This document shows positions 34,151-37,230 of a stretch of 37,230 bases of DNA, piece by piece; within the stretch, counting starts at the first letter, position 1; every line of letters starts with the position of its first letter. The stretch comes from DATGUA01 sp035301545 (GTDB lineage: Bacteria; Bacillota; Clostridia; Tissierellales; Tissierellaceae), in assembly GCA_035301545.1 (NCBI GenBank), contig DATGUA010000002.1:1-37230 (forward strand), given 5' to 3'. Under the pieces are notes generated by a model. The model did not search any database, had not been told where the DNA came from, and saw nothing but the letters and a program-made list of their open reading frames with translations. A program made the position numbers and the translations under genes.

Positions 34151-34909
34151 ATGAAAGTTGCACTTTTAAGATATACACCAGAAGGAGAAAAATTAATAGC
34201 ATCTGCTGCTAAGCTTTGCTATTCTTCAGTAGGAATTGACAAAATAGAAGAAAATATGGAAAGTGAAAATGTAGAAAAATTTTTAGAGATGTTAATAGAT
34301 TTAGGACATGAGAGTCCTATAGAACATGTGAATTTTACATTTGGAGTAGAAGGAGTATCAAGATCTCTAAGTCATCAATTAGTTAGACATAGAATTGCAA
34401 GTTATTCACAACAGTCTCAAAGATATGTTAAATTAGAACAGTTCCAATACATAATACCACCTGCAATAGAAAGTAATACTAAGGCTAAAAAGTTGTTTGT
34501 AAAAGCTATGGAAGAAGATCAAAAACATTATGATGAATTAGTAGATATATTATTTAATGAGCATTATGAAAAGTATCTAGAGGAAGGATATAAAGAAAAA
34601 GAAGCTAGAAATAAAGCAGATAAAGAATCTATTGAAGATGCTAGATATGTATTTCCTAATGCTTGTGAAACTAAGGTAGTATTTACTATGAATGCAAGAA
34701 CCCTTTTAAATTTTTTCAATTTAAGGTGTTGTAATAGAGCTCAATGGGAGATAAGAAAATTAGCAATTCAAATGTTAAAAGAAGTAAAGGGAGTATATCC
34801 TATATTATTTGGGAATGCAGGACCTGGATGTATAAGTGGACCATGTCCAGAAGGTAGTATGACTTGTGGTAAAATAAAAGAAGTGAGAGATCGTTTTAAA
34901 ATATTATAA
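34151..34909 (+). CDS. thyX: Flavin-dependent thymidylate synthase ThyX
   Basis: A 252-residue FAD enzyme that methylates dUMP to dTMP using methylenetetrahydrofolate and NADPH, replacing ThyA. The signature RHR-x7-S is present as RHRIASYSQQS (residues 79-89), followed by QRYVKLEQFQYIIPP. LRCCNRAQWEIRKLA near 197-211 is the second substrate-binding block. The C-terminus is somewhat extended, with CISGPCPEGSMTCGK containing three cysteines. The ATG follows AGGAG. It lies 14 bp after mrnC and 22 bp before rlmB. Confidence 0.97.
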   Translation: MKVALLRYTPEGEKLIASAAKLCYSSVGIDKIEENMESENVEKFLEMLIDLGHESPIEHVNFTFGVEGVSRSLSHQLVRHRIASYSQQSQRYVKLEQFQYIIPPAIESNTKAKKLFVKAMEEDQKHYDELVDILFNEHYEKYLEEGYKEKEARNKADKESIEDARYVFPNACETKVVFTMNARTLLNFFNLRCCNRAQWEIRKLAIQMLKEVKGVYPILFGNAGPGCISGPCPEGSMTCGKIKEVRDRFKIL

Positions 34910-34931
34910 GGGACAAAGGTAGGGGTGTATT

Positions 34932-35681
34932 GTGGAAGATATATATGTTACAGGTAGAAATCCTATAATAGAATTATTAAAAACTGATAGAAAAATAGAT
35001 AAAATTTTTATAGCTAAAGGGAGTCCTAAGGGATCAATTAAAAAGATAGTAGGAATGGCGAAAGATAAAAATATATTAATTCAAGAAGTGGGAAAATCAA
35101 GATTAGACGCTATATCTGAAGGCAGTGCTCATCAGGGTATTGCAGCGTTGGTTAGTGGCTTTAAGTATTCAGGTATAGACGATATATTAGAAAAAGCAAG
35201 AAATAATAATCAATCTCCATTTGTTATTATTTTAGATCAGATTGAAGATCCACATAATCTAGGAGCTATAATTAGAACTGCAGAAGCTGCAGGAGTTCAT
35301 GGAATTATAATTCCTAAAAGAAGATCAGCACAAGTAAATCAAACAGTATATAAATCATCTTCAGGTGCTGTAGAGCATATGTTAATTGCTGATGTAACAA
35401 ATATCTCAGATACTATAAGCAAATTAAAAGATGAAGGTTTATGGATTTATGGTGCAGATATGAATGGCGAATCTTATTACTTTGATACAGATCTAAAAGG
35501 AGCTGTAGCTTTAGTAATTGGAAATGAAGGTAAAGGAATCTCTCGAATAGTTAAAGAAAAATGTGATGTATTAATAAAGATCCCTATGCTAGGATCAATA
35601 TCTTCTCTAAACGCTTCAGCTTCAGCGGCGGTTTTAATATATGAGGTTTTAAGGCAGAATAATGAAAAGAAAAAAGAATAA
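34932..35681 (+). CDS. rlmB: 23S rRNA (guanosine-2'-O)-methyltransferase RlmB, TrmH family
   Basis: A 249-residue SPOUT methyltransferase expected to modify G2251 in the P-loop of 23S rRNA. The N-terminal substrate-binding domain (about 1-75) starts with YVTGRNPIIELL. The knotted catalytic domain has motif 1 LDQIEDPHNLGAIIRTAEA (about 100-118), motif 2 LVIGNEGKGIS near 195-205 and motif 3 IPMLGSISSLNASASAAVL near 220-238. The length is normal. The start is GTG with AGGGGTG upstream. It overlaps yacP by 20 nt, so the two are translationally linked. Confidence 0.95.
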   Translation: MEDIYVTGRNPIIELLKTDRKIDKIFIAKGSPKGSIKKIVGMAKDKNILIQEVGKSRLDAISEGSAHQGIAALVSGFKYSGIDDILEKARNNNQSPFVIILDQIEDPHNLGAIIRTAEAAGVHGIIIPKRRSAQVNQTVYKSSSGAVEHMLIADVTNISDTISKLKDEGLWIYGADMNGESYYFDTDLKGAVALVIGNEGKGISRIVKEKCDVLIKIPMLGSISSLNASASAAVLIYEVLRQNNEKKKE

Positions 35682-36207
35682 AATTAAAGAGTATCTATTT
35701 GTAGATGGATATAATATTATAAATTATTGGAAAAGCTTAAAGGATAAATCTTTAATAAGTTTTGAAGAAGCTAGAGAAGAATTAATTGAAGTATTAGCTG
35801 AATATCACCATTATTCAGGAATAGAAATAATTATAGTATTTGATGCACATTTGGTTCAAGGAAATAATGGAAAGGAATACTATTATAAGGGTATTCAGGT
35901 TGTATATACCAAAGAAAGTGAGACTGCAGATAATTATATCGAAAGAAAATTAGATGATTTAGGAAGAGTGAGAAAGATAAGGGTTGCTACATCTGATTGG
36001 TTAGAACAACAAATTATTTTATCTAGGGGAGGTACTAGAATCTCTGCAAGAGAATTAGAGATAGAAGTTTATAATGCAAAAAATAGATTAAATAAAAAAA
36101 GAGGCAATAAAAATCATCAAAATAATATGGAATTAGGACGTTTAGACAAAGATGTATTAAATAAGCTAAGTAAATGGCAAGAATCGACAAAGACTGATAT
36201 TGACTGA
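35662..36207 (+). CDS. yacP: YacP/Rae1-like NYN domain ribonuclease
   Basis: A 181-residue protein with the NYN (PIN-like) fold. The first strand YLFVDGYNIINYW carries the first acidic residue; IIIVFDAHLVQGN, ESETADNYIERKLDD and VATSDWLEQQIILSRGG supply the other acidic positions. The Bacillus homologue Rae1 is a ribosome-associated endoribonuclease, so a similar mRNA-cleaving role is likely. The ATG lies inside the end of rlmB. A lysine/asparagine-rich tail follows the domain. The sigH promoter overlaps its stop codon. Confidence 0.93.
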   Translation: MKRKKNKIKEYLFVDGYNIINYWKSLKDKSLISFEEAREELIEVLAEYHHYSGIEIIIVFDAHLVQGNNGKEYYYKGIQVVYTKESETADNYIERKLDDLGRVRKIRVATSDWLEQQIILSRGGTRISARELEIEVYNAKNRLNKKRGNKNHQNNMELGRLDKDVLNKLSKWQESTKTDID

Positions 36208-36228
36208 TCTTGTCAACTTATTTATAAT
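36200..36228 (+). promoter_or_regulatory. Promoter of sigH
   Basis: TTGACT (36200-36205) and a perfect TATAAT (36223-36228) have 17-bp spacing. The -35 box overlaps the yacP stop codon. Confidence 0.78.
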
Positions 36229-36261
36229 TATATTTATTATTCACAACGAAGGAGGAGCTTC

Positions 36262-36918
36262 ATGGCACTAGAATTTTATGAAGGTGAAGACCTATTGAGA
36301 GATAATGATATGAATGATGAAGATATAGTTAGAATGGCTAAGGAGGGAAATGTTTTAGCGTCGGAGTATATAATAAATCAGTATAAAGGTTTTGTTGTGT
36401 CTAAAGCAAGAACCTATTTTTTAATTGGTGCAGATAGAGATGATATAATTCAAGAAGGTATGATTGGATTGTACAAAGCTGTTCGAGATTATGATGTGGA
36501 TAAGGCTGCATCCTTTAAATACTTTGCGGAAATATGTATTACTAGACAAATAATTACAGCGATTAAAACTGCTACTAGACAAAAACATATACCCTTAAAT
36601 TCTTATGTATCATTGGACAAACCTATATACATAGAGGAATCTGAACGAACATTATTAGATGTAATAGAAGGAACGAAAACTCTGGATCCTGTACAGGAAT
36701 TTATGATTCAAGAAAAGATGGAGGATATGGAAACTAGGATATATGGAATTTTAAGTGATTTAGAGGCTCAAGTATTACGAGCTTACATAGAGGGCAAGAC
36801 TTATGAAGAAATTGCAGAAGAGCTTATAAGAGATAAAAAAAGTATAGATAATGCATTACAAAGAGTAAAAAAAAAGGTTGAAGGAGATTTAGGCAATTTG
36901 TTTTCAAAATTGTATTGA
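36262..36918 (+). CDS. sigH: RNA polymerase sigma factor SigH (Spo0H)
   Basis: A 218-residue alternative sigma factor of the sigma-70 family that, in spore formers, directs early sporulation and stationary-phase genes. Region 2 contains YKGFVVSKARTYFLIGADRDDIIQEGMIGLYKAV (spread over about 41-75) and the -10 binding helix FKYFAEICITRQIITAIK. Region 4 contains LSDLEAQVLRAYIEGKTYEEIAEEL and DKKSIDNALQRVKKKV (about 167-208). The length equals Spo0H. The ATG follows AAGGAGGAG. Its own consensus promoter lies directly upstream. Its presence suggests sporulation ability but does not prove it, since SigH also occurs in non-sporulating relatives. Confidence 0.95.
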   Translation: MALEFYEGEDLLRDNDMNDEDIVRMAKEGNVLASEYIINQYKGFVVSKARTYFLIGADRDDIIQEGMIGLYKAVRDYDVDKAASFKYFAEICITRQIITAIKTATRQKHIPLNSYVSLDKPIYIEESERTLLDVIEGTKTLDPVQEFMIQEKMEDMETRIYGILSDLEAQVLRAYIEGKTYEEIAEELIRDKKSIDNALQRVKKKVEGDLGNLFSKLY

Positions 36919-36943
36919 CAATAATAAAATAAAGTAGTAAACT
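36915..36943 (+). promoter_or_regulatory. Promoter of the tRNA-Thr - tuf unit
   Basis: A perfect TTGACA (36915-36920) and TAAACT (36938-36943) are spaced 17 bp, overlapping the sigH stop. Transcription would start only about 6 nt before the tRNA. Confidence 0.75.
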
Positions 36944-36955
36944 AATTTAAGTAGC

Positions 36956-37031
36956 GCCCACATAGCTCAGTAGGTAGAGTACTTGCATGGTAAGCAAGAG
37001 GTCACCGGTTCAATTCCGGTTGTGGGCTCCA
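36956..37031 (+). tRNA. tRNA-Thr (GGU anticodon)
   Basis: A 76-nt cloverleaf. The acceptor stem is GCCCACA (36956-36962) with TGTGGGC (37021-37027), then U73 and an encoded CCA (37029-37031). The D arm contains AGCTCAGTAGGTAGAG, the anticodon stem is CTTGC/GCAAG, and the loop is ATGGTAA with anticodon GGT (36989-36991), reading ACC/ACU. The T arm contains GGTTCAATTCC. It lies between sigH and tuf, apparently on the same transcript as tuf. Confidence 0.96.
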
Positions 37032-37103
37032 TCATGAATATTAAGAAAAAAGAAACACGCGGGTAAGTTTACATGGAAGTCATACAATTAAGGAGGAATA
37101 GAA

Positions 37104-37230
37104 ATGTCTAAGGAAAAATTTGAAAGAGGAAAACCCCATGTTAATATAGGGACAATAGGTCACGTAGACCATGGTAAGACAACAACAACAGCAGCAATAT
37201 CAGTAGTATTAAACAACAGATTAGGTGGAG
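37104..37230 (+). CDS. tuf: Elongation factor Tu, N-terminal part (cut by the window end)
   Basis: The first 42 codons of EF-Tu, which delivers aminoacyl-tRNA to the ribosome. The sequence begins MSKEKFERGKPHVNIGTIG, with the G1 P-loop GHVDHGKT at residues 19-26. The residues after the P-loop (TTTAAIS) differ slightly from the common TLTAAIT. The ATG follows AAGGAGGA. The gene runs off the window at 37230. It lies 72 bp after tRNA-Thr, probably on one transcript. Confidence 0.96.
   Translation, partial: MSKEKFERGKPHVNIGTIGHVDHGKTTTTAAISVVLNNRLGG

Noticed and set aside
1..37230. CRISPR arrays, insertion sequences, prophage or defence islands
   Set aside because: No spaced direct repeats, transposases, integrases or foreign-looking base composition were seen; gene order is a conserved core block.

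Overview
This is an AT-rich, densely coding stretch of a low-GC Gram-positive chromosome. The order ctsR-mcsA-mcsB-clpC-radA ... carD-yacL-proS-gltX-cysS-mrnC-thyX-rlmB-yacP-sigH-tRNA-tuf is the conserved Firmicutes housekeeping block. Sporulation-type genes (sigH, a SpoVB-like flippase), ThyX instead of ThyA, T-box leaders and a type 2 IleRS fit an anaerobic member of Clostridia/Tissierellia. The lineage is inferred from gene content and order. I see no insertion sequence, prophage, CRISPR array or other mobile element, and composition is even throughout.

Layout: (1) 1-7636, plus strand: uraA behind a PyrR-type RNA hairpin that overlaps its ribosome binding site, a HI0933-family flavoprotein, a T-box leader and ileS, then a stand-alone GTPase. 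(2) 7668-10932, minus strand: a probable operon YhhN-like membrane protein -> DUF6054-like protein -> recQ. (3) 11049-15828, plus strand: SpoVB-like flippase, histidine phosphatase, 3-methyladenine DNA glycosylase, AI-2E-type transporter, cobO. (4) 15871-17883: a divergent LysR regulator / YeiH exporter pair with a palindrome between them. (5) 18087-20144: an EF-G paralogue. (6) 20276-26132: the CtsR-controlled protein quality control operon ctsR-mcsA-mcsB-clpC followed by radA, with a CtsR box in front of ctsR. (7) 26172-26588, minus strand: a small cysteine-containing protein where Bacillus has disA. (8) 26785-37230, plus strand: carD, yacL, proS, gltX, a T-box leader, cysS, mrnC, thyX, rlmB, yacP, sigH, tRNA-Thr(GGU) and the start of tuf.

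The genes serve mainly translation (four aminoacyl-tRNA synthetases, RlmB, Mini-III, EF-G2, EF-Tu, tRNA-Thr), protein quality control, and DNA repair (RecQ, RadA, Mpg). RNA-level control is prominent: two T-boxes and one PyrR site.

Most of the window is ordinary core genome and I did not find a convincing new multi-gene system. The most unusual signals are the cysS T-box, whose specifier position reads UGA rather than a Cys codon and whose antiterminator has a rebuilt helix; the swapped GIHH active-site motif in IleRS; and the PyrR hairpin positioned for translational control of uraA. Several starts were moved from the longest open frame because of ribosome binding sites (EF-G2, yacL, gltX, mrnC).
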